Shown here piece by piece: positions 1 to 19,913 of a stretch of 64,000 nucleotides of DNA. The position numbers and the translations under genes are program-made. Each line of letters opens with the position of its first letter. The first letter of the stretch is position 1. Source of the stretch: Mycobacterium sp. E183 (GTDB lineage: Bacteria; Actinomycetota; Actinomycetes; Mycobacteriales; Mycobacteriaceae); assembly GCF_001667735.1 (NCBI RefSeq), contig NZ_LZJN01000184.1, forward strand, positions 1 through 64,000, given 5' to 3'. A model generated the notes under the pieces. The model worked only from the letters and a program-made list of their open reading frames with translations. It was not told the origin of the DNA and ran no database searches.

Positions 1-96
1 GTCGTCGGCTGGTGGCTCTACGACATCTTCTACATCACCCCGTTCCTCGCCATCCCCTACCTGCACACCGTCAACCGAGAAATCTTCACCGACTAG
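1..96 (+). CDS. C-terminal end of an unidentified membrane protein (partial)
   Basis: The frame is open from the first base to a TAG at 94-96 and encodes 31 residues beginning VVGWWLYDIFYITPFLAIPY. The aromatic, hydrophobic composition suggests a last membrane helix followed by a short polar tail (HTVNREIFTD). The gene starts outside the window, so its family cannot be judged. The next gene starts 16 bases later on the same strand, so the two are probably co-transcribed. Confidence 0.6.
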   Translation, partial: VVGWWLYDIFYITPFLAIPYLHTVNREIFTD

Positions 97-112
97 CTCA
101 AGGAGCGCCGTC

Positions 113-538
113 ATGACCGCCACATCCGAAGAACGGGAACCGGCAACGGATCTCGAGCCGGGGACCACGCCGTACTACGCGCGCATGCACAAATGGATCA
201 AACGGGCCGTCCTGGTATGCCTGGTGGCGCTCGTCATCGAAGGCGCGTTCACGCTGCCGTTCATGGCGGTCTACTACGGCTACCCCACGCTGAGCCTCAC
301 GCAGATCTGCAGCGAACTGCTCAAGATTCGATACTCCAACGACGCTTTGGAGTGCAAGTACCCCTACCCGCCGTTCGGGCCGCCGGAGGGCGCCGAAGGC
401 AAGGCCACCGCGCAGGACGTGTGGGGCATCCAGCCGATACCGAAGTACCACCGGCTCGGGTTCCGCGAACTGGTCAAGATCCACAACGACCGGCTCGCGC
501 GCCACGCCGCCCAACAGCACACGGCGCCGCACCCGTGA
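113..538 (+). CDS. Unrecognised single-helix membrane protein, 141 aa
   Basis: I do not recognise this protein. It starts with ATG 16 bases after the upstream membrane-protein stop. A polar N-terminus of about 35 residues precedes one hydrophobic segment (roughly residues 36-60, AVLVCLVALVIEGAF). The rest is hydrophilic, with two cysteines (ICSELL and LECKYPYPP) that could pair outside the membrane and a Pro/Gly-rich stretch (PYPPFGPPEG). The coding assignment rests on operon-like spacing, the continuous frame and a composition that looks like protein. The antisense frame over the same bases is rejected. Its stop overlaps the GTG of the next small frame (GTGA). Confidence 0.6.
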   Translation: MTATSEEREPATDLEPGTTPYYARMHKWIKRAVLVCLVALVIEGAFTLPFMAVYYGYPTLSLTQICSELLKIRYSNDALECKYPYPPFGPPEGAEGKATAQDVWGIQPIPKYHRLGFRELVKIHNDRLARHAAQQHTAPHP

Positions 539-702
539 CCCATCGCGTCGTCCAGTGGACGACGGGCGCCCTCAAAATCGACCGGCGCAAGCCCAACCCG
601 CGCCGCGTCACGGAGTCCCGTTGGAAGCCGATGCTCGGGCTGAGCGGGCCGCTCGATCTCGACATCGAATTCGATGCCTTAGCCGACTCAGCCGAGTCCT
701 AA
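535..702 (+). pseudogene. Possible internally deleted remnant of a DapB-like oxidoreductase, 55 codons
   Basis: A GTG overlapping the previous stop opens a 55-codon frame ending in TAA. It begins THRVVQWTTGAL, which resembles the N-terminal beta-strand of the mycobacterial 'dihydrodipicolinate reductase N-terminal domain' oxidoreductases, which typically begin VVQWTTGNVG. It ends DLDIEFDALADSAES, which looks like an ordinary acidic protein C-terminus. The roughly 300 residues expected between these ends are missing, so I infer an internal deletion. It could instead be a genuine small translationally coupled protein. The end overlaps by 4 bases the convergent gene on the other strand. Confidence 0.35.
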
Positions 703-3296
703 CTTCCCGGGGCCAGTGCGAGCACCCGTATTTCGCCGGTCACGCCGTCGACCTCGACGAGGGCGCCGGGCGGCAACGACTTGGTGGCTCCCTCAACGTC
801 CACCACACAGGGGAAGCCGAATTCGCGGGCCACCACCGCGGCGTGTGACATCGGGCCGCCGAGTTCGGTCACCACTGCGGCGGCGTAGCAGAAAGCCGCG
901 GTGTAGCCGACGTCGGTGACCTCCGCGACGAGGATTTCGCCGGGCTGCAGGTCGTCGATCGTTTCGGGCCGCACGATACGCACCCGGCCGCGAACCTTCC
1001 CCCCGCACACGCCGACCCCGCGCAGAGTTTCTCCGCTGGCGAGAGCCGCAGGCGTCGTCGTGGTTGGCTGCCAGCTCCCGCTGAACACCGTCGGCGGAAC
1101 CACGGCGGCCAGCCGGCGTTGTTCGGCACGGCGCCGGGCCACCAGCGCCCCGACATCCGCGGGAAGCGCATCGAGCTCGTCGACGAGCAGGTAGAACACA
1201 TCATCGGCGATGTCGAAAATTCCGGCCTCGACCAACCTCCGGCCGTACTCGCGCATCAGGTTTCGTAGCACCCAGTTGGCTCGCACCACTTTATCGCGAC
1301 GGACTTCGCGGTCGCGCAGCTGGTGTGCTGCCAGCTGCGCAACGGGCTTGGCGTGCAGTGGAATACGAGGACGCTGCGGCTGAGGTGCCGGAGGGGCGCT
1401 CATCGCTTTCGTCACCATCCGGACGAGCAACTCGGGATCATCCGAGTAGCTGATCGAGAGCATCTCGAGTTCGGCGGGCCCGCGATGCCCGATCAGCGCC
1501 AGCTCGGCCGCTACGGCGGCGTGAAACTCCGGCGCCTCGACGGCGAGTTTGTCCAGCCGCTCCCCCGGTTCGGCGAGCAACGCTGTCACTTTCGGATCGC
1601 GCTGTGCGGCGACCGCCAACCGCTGCATTGCCTCGACCGATCGCGCACTGACCAATTCGGGGCCCGCCGGCGCGGCGGTATCTCGTCCACACAAACCGCG
1701 CAGCAGGACGTTGAACGCCGCGCACAGCATGAACGACGCCGACGCCAGCACCCAGCCGTGCACCACCTCGTCGCGCGCCAACGTGATCAGACTCAGCAGC
1801 CGACGATCGTCCAGGCGGGCGACGTCGTCGGCCAGACGTTCCAGCCGATCGACGTCGGCGACGAACTCGTGGGTGTCCTTCGACGAGCCCGCCGACAGGC
1901 CGATGAGGTTGACGCCGAAGACCCCGATGTTGCGAATGGTCCTCAGTTGCTTGCGGATCCGGCCGATATCCGAGCGCGCACGCTCCGCACCGAAGATCGG
2001 CAACGATGCCATGCTGGGTCCGAAGAATCCGCTGTTGCTGACGATGGTCGTGGGCTTGGCAAACGGTACGGTTTCGGCCATGTAATGCGCCGACGTGATG
2101 GCCCCGTAGAGCCGGTGGGCGAAGACGGCGACGGTTCGCGTGGCGATTTCGCGCTGGACGACGCCGCCGGGGCGCAGCCGCTCGGCGATTGCCACGCCGC
2201 CGGCGCGCAACCCGCGCACGGTCGCCGAGGCCGAAGCGGGCGAGAACGGGCCGGGCAGCGCCTCCGACAGGTTGGTGGCCAGAAACGTCGGAAAGCGCGG
2301 ATCGATCGGGGTATCGAATTCCCCGTTGTCACCGGCGGGACCGGCCCAATCGGGCTTCACCCCGTCCTCAGTCGGCGCATCGACGGACGGAAGGTCGCCG
2401 ATGGTGGCCATCCGCCACGGTAGTGACACCACCCGCTTGCCCACCGTGACGCGGCCGCGCACCGCGAGCGAGAAATCTTCGACACATTCACTGGAGTTCC
2501 AGGCCGGCCGGAACCCCCACTGCTCACGCAGCCGCGCGGTATCCATGAACGCGGCGCCGTGCACCAGTTCCAACTCGGCCAGTTCGAAGCCCAACCGCAT
2601 GACGGGGCGTCCGAGCGCAGCGGCGATCCGGCGGAACGTCAGCTCGCCCGGAGCGGCGAGATTGACTGGACCGCTGCCGATTTCGTCGTCGACGATCGCC
2701 CGGTGAAATAACCGAAGGGCGTCGTCGGGGTGGACCACCTGCATCAGGCGGTCGGCCGATCCATCCGGGAATACCGGCAGCGCCAGCAGCCGGCGCACCC
2801 AGTTGTCCACGCTTCGGCCGAGGATCAGCGCGGAGCGGATCGCGACCCACTCCAGGTCCGAATCCTCGAGCATCTGCTCGACCATTGCCTTGTGCCGGCC
2901 GTCGTCGCCGATCGGCGTTCTCTCGTCGTGCTCGGTCTTCGGTGCGTCCCCGCCGCCGTAAACATGGGCCGACGATGCGAAGACGATCCTTCTGGCCCGG
3001 GTCTCGGCCATCGCCGCCAGCACATTGCGGGTGCCGTCGATGTTGACCTGCCGGCTGATTCGGTCGTCGTGTCCGGGACTCGTTGCCCACGCGCAGTGGA
3101 CGACAACGTCCGCGCCGGCCAAGGCGCGGGTGACCGTGTCGGTGTCCCGGATGTCGGCCACGACGAATTCGGCCGCACTGGGCCAGCTTTCGGTCCGGTG
3201 CCGGGCTATCCCGGTGACATCGTGGCCCTGGCTGAGCAAGCGGGCGGTGAGGCCGCGGCCGAGCACACCGCTGGCCCCGGTGATCGCGACTCTCAC
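699..3296 (-). CDS. Two-part protein: NAD-dependent epimerase domain plus PEP-utiliser phosphohistidine domain (Rv2047c-like), 865 aa
   Basis: Residues 1-275 are an extended short-chain dehydrogenase/epimerase with the nucleotide-binding turn GASGVLGRG at residues 7-15. The middle (about 350-700) resembles the helical central part of PEP synthase-like proteins. The C-terminus (about 780-865) is the swivelling phosphohistidine domain of PEP-utilising enzymes, with the motif GGPMSHAAVVAREFGFPCVV and the expected phosphorylatable His at residue 818. No ATP-grasp domain that could phosphorylate that His is present. The start is GTG, preceded by AAGGG at suitable spacing. It follows pks12 on the same strand after 25 bases, so co-transcription is likely. 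The reaction is unknown. It matches Rv2047c in length and position. Confidence 0.85.
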   Translation of the reverse strand: MRVAITGASGVLGRGLTARLLSQGHDVTGIARHRTESWPSAAEFVVADIRDTDTVTRALAGADVVVHCAWATSPGHDDRISRQVNIDGTRNVLAAMAETRARRIVFASSAHVYGGGDAPKTEHDERTPIGDDGRHKAMVEQMLEDSDLEWVAIRSALILGRSVDNWVRRLLALPVFPDGSADRLMQVVHPDDALRLFHRAIVDDEIGSGPVNLAAPGELTFRRIAAALGRPVMRLGFELAELELVHGAAFMDTARLREQWGFRPAWNSSECVEDFSLAVRGRVTVGKRVVSLPWRMATIGDLPSVDAPTEDGVKPDWAGPAGDNGEFDTPIDPRFPTFLATNLSEALPGPFSPASASATVRGLRAGGVAIAERLRPGGVVQREIATRTVAVFAHRLYGAITSAHYMAETVPFAKPTTIVSNSGFFGPSMASLPIFGAERARSDIGRIRKQLRTIRNIGVFGVNLIGLSAGSSKDTHEFVADVDRLERLADDVARLDDRRLLSLITLARDEVVHGWVLASASFMLCAAFNVLLRGLCGRDTAAPAGPELVSARSVEAMQRLAVAAQRDPKVTALLAEPGERLDKLAVEAPEFHAAVAAELALIGHRGPAELEMLSISYSDDPELLVRMVTKAMSAPPAPQPQRPRIPLHAKPVAQLAAHQLRDREVRRDKVVRANWVLRNLMREYGRRLVEAGIFDIADDVFYLLVDELDALPADVGALVARRRAEQRRLAAVVPPTVFSGSWQPTTTTPAALASGETLRGVGVCGGKVRGRVRIVRPETIDDLQPGEILVAEVTDVGYTAAFCYAAAVVTELGGPMSHAAVVAREFGFPCVVDVEGATKSLPPGALVEVDGVTGEIRVLALAPGS

Positions 3297-3321
3297 TGAT
3301 TGCCCTTGCGCAGACCCATGG

Positions 3322-15837
<12,516 letters not shown>

Positions 15838-15953
15838 CACTACCTCTCGCCTAACTTGGCCGTCAGCTGCCCCGATGCGACTCTCGCCGAGTCACGGAAT
15901 TTGCTGCACGATGCGATGCCGTGCCGCTCTCCGGCCCAAGAATGTCGCTGGTG

Positions 15954-15981
15954 AGTATGGCCAACTCTGACGGTATTTCAA
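15954..15981 (-). promoter_or_regulatory. Candidate SigA-type promoter for pks12
   Basis: Read on the minus strand, TTGAAA (15981-15976) is followed after 16 bases by CATACT (15959-15954), five of six and four of six matches to the primary sigma consensus. Transcription would begin near 15947, giving an untranslated leader of about 110 bases before pks12. This is a pattern match only. The 335-base interval 15841-16175 holds no convincing gene. It also contains short inverted repeats, such as TCCCG/CGGGA near 15995-16012, of unknown meaning. Confidence 0.4.
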
Positions 15982-16175
15982 AACGCCCGATGCTCCCGAC
16001 TGCTACGGGAGAACCGGCATCGGCGTGAGGCACGCCTTGTCCAAGGGGATCCGGAACGCGCCGTTGCGCCCGCGGGTGCCGGGGCATCTCACGACCCCGG
16101 TACGCCGGGATACAACTGACGCGCCGTCCATGGCGCGACTCTACCCGGCTATGCATCGGCAGTGGTCAGGACGGC

Positions 16176-16535
16176 TCAGACGCCCACCCGGCGCCAGCCG
16201 TCGGCCGCCCGGGCGGCCCTGATCAGCAGGTCGCACAGTTCGCGCAGTTCGGTCGCCTGCGCTCCCTCGTCGAGGGCGGTGGCGACATCCTCCGCCGCGC
16301 ACCGCACCTGGTAGACCCGGTCGGACAGGTCGGCGGCGTCGTCGGCCGAAAGGACCACCGCGTCGGGAGGCAAGGCCAGCGAGGCGCCGGCACCGCCCCG
16401 GGTCAACGAGGCGCGTTGTTCGTACGCCCGCTGCCGGCACGACTGGCGGCAGTACTGGCGGCGGCGTCCCATCCCGGCGTCGGACACGTCTCGACCGCAC
16501 CAACGGCACGGCTGCGGGCGGGGACGGCGGCTCAC
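16176..16535 (-). CDS. Small Cys-rich zinc-ribbon-like protein (Rv2049c-like), about 119 aa
   Basis: The N-terminal part contains CRWCGRDVSDAGMGRRRQYC and then SCRQRAYEQR, a Cys-x2-Cys pair and a Cys-x3-Cys pair in an Arg-rich setting. This is typical of a small zinc-binding, possibly nucleic-acid-binding ribbon. The C-terminal half is acidic and helical (LSADDAADLSDRVYQVRCAAED). I chose the GTG at 16535, just before SRRPRPQP, because the longer frame to 16607 would run into the rbpA promoter region and its extra residues look non-coding. It lies upstream of pks12 on the same strand, separated by a 338-base gap. Its function is unknown. Confidence 0.7.
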   Translation of the reverse strand: MSRRPRPQPCRWCGRDVSDAGMGRRRQYCRQSCRQRAYEQRASLTRGGAGASLALPPDAVVLSADDAADLSDRVYQVRCAAEDVATALDEGAQATELRELCDLLIRAARAADGWRRVGV

Positions 16536-16613
16536 GCCTGCCGACTTTAGTCGGGATTGCGCGGCGATCCCGGTATCATTGAAGGTCGCGTCGCGTACGC
16601 CGGCCACCCGACC

Positions 16614-16641
16614 GGGGAACTACGCAGACCGCCGCAACGTT
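16614..16641 (+). promoter_or_regulatory. ECF-sigma (SigE/SigH-like) promoter for rbpA
   Basis: GGGGAAC at 16614-16620 is followed by exactly 17 bases and then CGTT at 16638-16641, a good match to the GGAAC-N16/18-CGTT pattern of mycobacterial stress sigma factors SigE and SigH. The predicted start of transcription is near 16649, about 55 bases before the rbpA ATG. A TATCAT at 16574-16579 could serve as a second, SigA-type -10, but I see no good -35 for it. Confidence 0.5.
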
Positions 16642-16704
16642 TGCCAAGCGGACAGAATTGCATTACAGCAGCCCGAAGTTCAGTAGACCTAGAGGAGTAG
16701 CAAC

Positions 16705-17040
16705 ATGGCTGATCGCGTCCTTAGAGGCAGTCGCCTCGGAGCCGTGAGCTACGAGACCGACCGCAATCACGACCTCGCCCCACGTCAGCTCGCGAAGTAC
16801 CGCACCGAGAACGGCGAAGAGTTCGAGGTCCCTTTCGCCGACGACGCTGAAATTCCCGGCACGTGGCTGTGCCGCAACGGCTTGGAAGGCACCCTGATCG
16901 AGGGCGACCTGCCCGAGCCGAAGAAGGTGAAGCCCCCGCGCACGCACTGGGACATGTTGCTGGAGCGGCGCAGCGTCGAAGAGCTCGAAGAGCTGCTCAA
17001 GGAGCGGCTCGAAATCATCCGGACACGCCGCCGCGGCTGA
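16705..17040 (+). CDS. rbpA: RNA polymerase-binding protein RbpA, 111 aa
   Basis: Essential actinobacterial transcription factor that binds the primary sigma factor and stabilises the open complex. It has the normal layout: an N-terminal tail (MADRVLRGSRLGAVSYETDR), a core domain with TWLCRNGLEG, a basic linker (EPKKVKPPRTHWDM) and a C-terminal sigma-interaction domain (RRSVEELEELLKERLEII). Length is the usual 111 residues. The ATG is preceded by AGAGGAG 8 bases upstream. It has its own promoter region, is divergent from the zinc-ribbon gene and converges on ppm1 with a 12-base gap. Confidence 0.97.
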   Translation: MADRVLRGSRLGAVSYETDRNHDLAPRQLAKYRTENGEEFEVPFADDAEIPGTWLCRNGLEGTLIEGDLPEPKKVKPPRTHWDMLLERRSVEELEELLKERLEIIRTRRRG

Positions 17041-17052
17041 CCTCAGACCGCT

Positions 17053-17847
17053 TTAGCTGCGGTTGTCGGCGCGCTGGGTGCCGGCGCGGGTCTTGCGGCC
17101 CTCGATGCCCCATCGGGTGACCTTCATCAGCGCCTCGCGGATGTTCGATCCGCTCATCTTGGAGACGCCGAGTTCGCGCTCGGTGAAGGTGATCGGCACC
17201 TCGACGATGACGAACCCGCTGCACACGGTGCGCCAGGTCAGGTCGATCTGGAAGCAGTAGCCCTTGGAGTCCACCGCCTCGAGACCGATCGCCTCGAGGA
17301 CTTCCCGCCGGTAGGCGCGGTAGCCGGCGGTGATGTCGTGGACACCGATCCCCAGCGCGAGCCGCGCGTAGGTGTTGGCCGTCCAGGACAGCGCCCAGCG
17401 CCGCCATGGCCAGTTCCGCACCGACCCGCCCTCGACGTAGCGGGATCCGATGGCCAGGTCGGCTCCGGCGTCGACCGCGTCCAGCAGACGGTGAAGCTGC
17501 TCGGGCGCGTGGCTGCCGTCGGCATCCATCTCGACCAGCACCGAGTAGTCGCGGCTCAGACCCCACGCGAAGCCCGCCAGGTACGCCGCGCCCAGGCCGT
17601 CCTTGGCGGTGCGGTGCATCACGTGGGTGCGGCCCGCGTCGGCGGCCGCCAGCTCCTCGGCGAGCTCGCCGGTGCCGTCCGGGCTGCTGTCGTCGACGAT
17701 CAGCAGGTGGACGTGGGGGCACGCGTCCTTCAGCCGCCGGTGGATGACCGGCAGGTTCTCCCGCTCGTTGTAGGTGGGGATGATCACCAGGACACGCTCG
17801 CTGGGACGATTCCCCGGGCCGCGGGGCGCCGGCTGGCCGGTGGTCAT
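17053..17847 (-). CDS. ppm1: Polyprenol monophosphomannose synthase Ppm1 (catalytic domain), 264 aa
   Basis: A GT2-family glycosyltransferase that moves mannose from GDP-mannose to polyprenol phosphate on the inner membrane face. The product donates mannose for lipomannan, lipoarabinomannan and protein mannosylation. Visible motifs are VLVIIPTYNERENL near the N-terminus, LIVDDSSPDGT, and VEMDADGSH with the DAD metal site near residue 108. It lacks membrane helices of its own. Its ATG overlaps the lnt TGA (ATGA), so translation is coupled to the membrane-bound acyltransferase that can anchor it. In M. tuberculosis the two form a single polypeptide (Rv2051c). Here they are separate. Confidence 0.95.
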   Translation of the reverse strand: MTTGQPAPRGPGNRPSERVLVIIPTYNERENLPVIHRRLKDACPHVHLLIVDDSSPDGTGELAEELAAADAGRTHVMHRTAKDGLGAAYLAGFAWGLSRDYSVLVEMDADGSHAPEQLHRLLDAVDAGADLAIGSRYVEGGSVRNWPWRRWALSWTANTYARLALGIGVHDITAGYRAYRREVLEAIGLEAVDSKGYCFQIDLTWRTVCSGFVIVEVPITFTERELGVSKMSGSNIREALMKVTRWGIEGRKTRAGTQRADNRS

Positions 17848-19913
17848 GTAGCTCCTCTGTGTCGCCCGAAATTACGCGACGGTCGTCGGCCGCCCTCGTG
17901 GAGCGGAGTGTAGTCACCGCCGTCGCCCGGCGGCGCCTGGTCCCCGCCCTCGGCGGGCGGACTGTCCTCGTCAAGCGGGGCTTCACCCGAGGGCGCACCG
18001 GTGTCTGGGGATTCGTTCGGGGCCTCGGACCTCCGACGAACCGGACGCGCGAACCAACCATTCTGCCGTATCCCGGCCAGGATCGCCCCCGCGGCCACCG
18101 CGACCAGGAGCCATTGCAGGATGGGACCCCAGCGGGTCGCCGGCGTCAGTTTCGTCTTCAGGCGCACCTGTATGTCCAGGTAATCGGGCTGGAAGAAGTC
18201 GGTGCGCACCAGCTCGGCGCCGTCGGGGGCGATCACGGCGCTGATCCCGGTGGTGCCCGCGACCAGCACATAGCGATCGTGCTCGACGGCCCGCACCTTG
18301 GCGAAGCCCAGCTGTTGTTCGCTCATCGTCTTGTTGAAGGTGGCGTTGTTGCTCGGCACGGCCAACAATTGGGCGCCATTCAGGACGGCTTTGCGCGGGA
18401 CGCGGTCGAAGATCACTTCCCAGCAGGTGGCCACCCCGATCGGCACCCCGGCGATGTGCACGACGTCGCTGCCCGGGCGGGGCACCATGTTCCCGGCTCG
18501 GTTGGCGTAGCCGGATAGGTGCTTGAACAGCCACGGCATCGGCAGGTATTCGCCGAACGGCTGCACGATCTCTTTGTCGTGCCGATCGGCGGGCCCCGTC
18601 GACGGATTCCACACGATCATCGTGTTGGTGTATTGGGGGTTCTCCGGTGGGCTGCCGGGCAGCTCCGAGACCGTGCCGATCAGGATCGGCGCGCCGATCG
18701 CGGTCGCCGCCTGTGAGATTTCCAGCGCGGCGTCGACGTTGGCCAGGGGGTCGATGTCGGAGGAGTCCTCCGGCCAGATGACGAACTGGGGTTGTGGCGC
18801 CTGCCCCGCGCGCACATCCTCCGCCAGCCGCAGCGTCTCGCGGACGTGGTTGTCGAGGACCGCCCGGCGTTGCGCGTTGAAGTCGAGCCCGAGTCGCGGC
18901 ACGTTGCCCTGCACCAGGGCGACGGTGACCGAGGGCTCGCCGCCCGACCCGGTGCCGGCGTGCCGAACCTGCGGCCAGACGACGACGGATGCGAAGAGCA
19001 CCAGGCAGATGCAGACGCCGGGCAGCACCACCGCAGGCGGTGCCGCATCGGCGTTGGCCGCCTCCTCTTCGCCGGCACCGCGGTGCGCCCGGTTGCCGGT
19101 GCGCCACCACTTGACGATTTCCAGTTCGATCGCGGTCGCGCTGAACCCGATCAGCACGATCGCCAACGAGAGCAGCGCGGGCCCCCCTAGCTTGGCCAAC
19201 GGCAGGAACGGGCCCTGCGCTTGTCCGAATGCCACCACTCCCCATGGGAAGCCGCCGAACGGGACGATCGATTTCAACCATTCCTGGGCCGCCCACACCA
19301 GCGCGAACCAGACGGGCCAGCCCGGCAGCCCGCGCACGAGCACGGCGCACAGGCCGAATAGCGCGGGAAACAGCGCACACGTCATCGCCAGCACCATCCA
19401 GGGCACGGCGCCGACGAGCGTGCTGACCCAGGGCAGCAGCGGAAGATAGAACGCCAGCCCGAACAGGAACCCGTAGCCCAGACCACCGGCCGGAGTTGTT
19501 GCCGGATGCTTGAGCACCCAGGCCAGCAGCGAGGCCGCAACGACCGCGGCCCACCACCAATTCAGCGACGGGAAGCTGGTGAACAGCAGAACGCCGCCCC
19601 CGATGGCGCACGGCAACCGGGTCAGCCGCGGCAGCATGGCCGCCCGGACGCCGGGCAGCCGCGCGAGCGTTCCCGCCCCCAGCGCCGCGAGCGCCGGCCG
19701 CAGTCGGTGCGTGAGCGGCACGGCGCCCGGTTCCGCGGCGGCGTCACCGGCCCCGGACTCCGGGGCGATGTCGGCGGGATCGTCGTCGCGATCCGATTCG
19801 GCTTCGTCGCCGATCGGGTCGGTGTCCGGGGGGACCGCCAGGTCGCCGGCCGCCGGGTCGGGCTCGTCGGCTGGGCCGGGGCGGTCTTTCCGGCCGAACC
19901 ATTCCCTAGCCAT
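17844..19913 (-). CDS. lnt: Apolipoprotein N-acyltransferase Lnt, 689 aa
   Basis: Transfers the third acyl chain to the N-terminal cysteine of lipoproteins. An acidic cytoplasmic N-terminus (about 90 residues) is followed by several membrane helices and a nitrilase-fold periplasmic domain. The catalytic triad is visible: Glu in IWPEDSSDID (near 382), Lys in RHDKEIVQPFGEYLP (near 448) and Cys in VATCWEVIFD (near 497). A last helix (WGPILQWLLVAVAAGAIL) and an acidic tail follow. I chose the ATG at 19913 because the longer frame to 20264 translates to Arg/Pro-rich antisense of the amidohydrolase. The start overlaps the upstream amidohydrolase stop by 8 bases, and the stop overlaps the ppm1 ATG. 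Confidence 0.93.
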   Translation of the reverse strand: MAREWFGRKDRPGPADEPDPAAGDLAVPPDTDPIGDEAESDRDDDPADIAPESGAGDAAAEPGAVPLTHRLRPALAALGAGTLARLPGVRAAMLPRLTRLPCAIGGGVLLFTSFPSLNWWWAAVVAASLLAWVLKHPATTPAGGLGYGFLFGLAFYLPLLPWVSTLVGAVPWMVLAMTCALFPALFGLCAVLVRGLPGWPVWFALVWAAQEWLKSIVPFGGFPWGVVAFGQAQGPFLPLAKLGGPALLSLAIVLIGFSATAIELEIVKWWRTGNRAHRGAGEEEAANADAAPPAVVLPGVCICLVLFASVVVWPQVRHAGTGSGGEPSVTVALVQGNVPRLGLDFNAQRRAVLDNHVRETLRLAEDVRAGQAPQPQFVIWPEDSSDIDPLANVDAALEISQAATAIGAPILIGTVSELPGSPPENPQYTNTMIVWNPSTGPADRHDKEIVQPFGEYLPMPWLFKHLSGYANRAGNMVPRPGSDVVHIAGVPIGVATCWEVIFDRVPRKAVLNGAQLLAVPSNNATFNKTMSEQQLGFAKVRAVEHDRYVLVAGTTGISAVIAPDGAELVRTDFFQPDYLDIQVRLKTKLTPATRWGPILQWLLVAVAAGAILAGIRQNGWFARPVRRRSEAPNESPDTGAPSGEAPLDEDSPPAEGGDQAPPGDGGDYTPLHEGGRRPSRNFGRHRGAT

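Noticed and set aside
15863..16156. 97-codon minus-strand frame between pks12 and the zinc-ribbon gene
   Set aside because: No ribosome site or domain, Arg/His-rich composition, and it covers the likely pks12 promoter.
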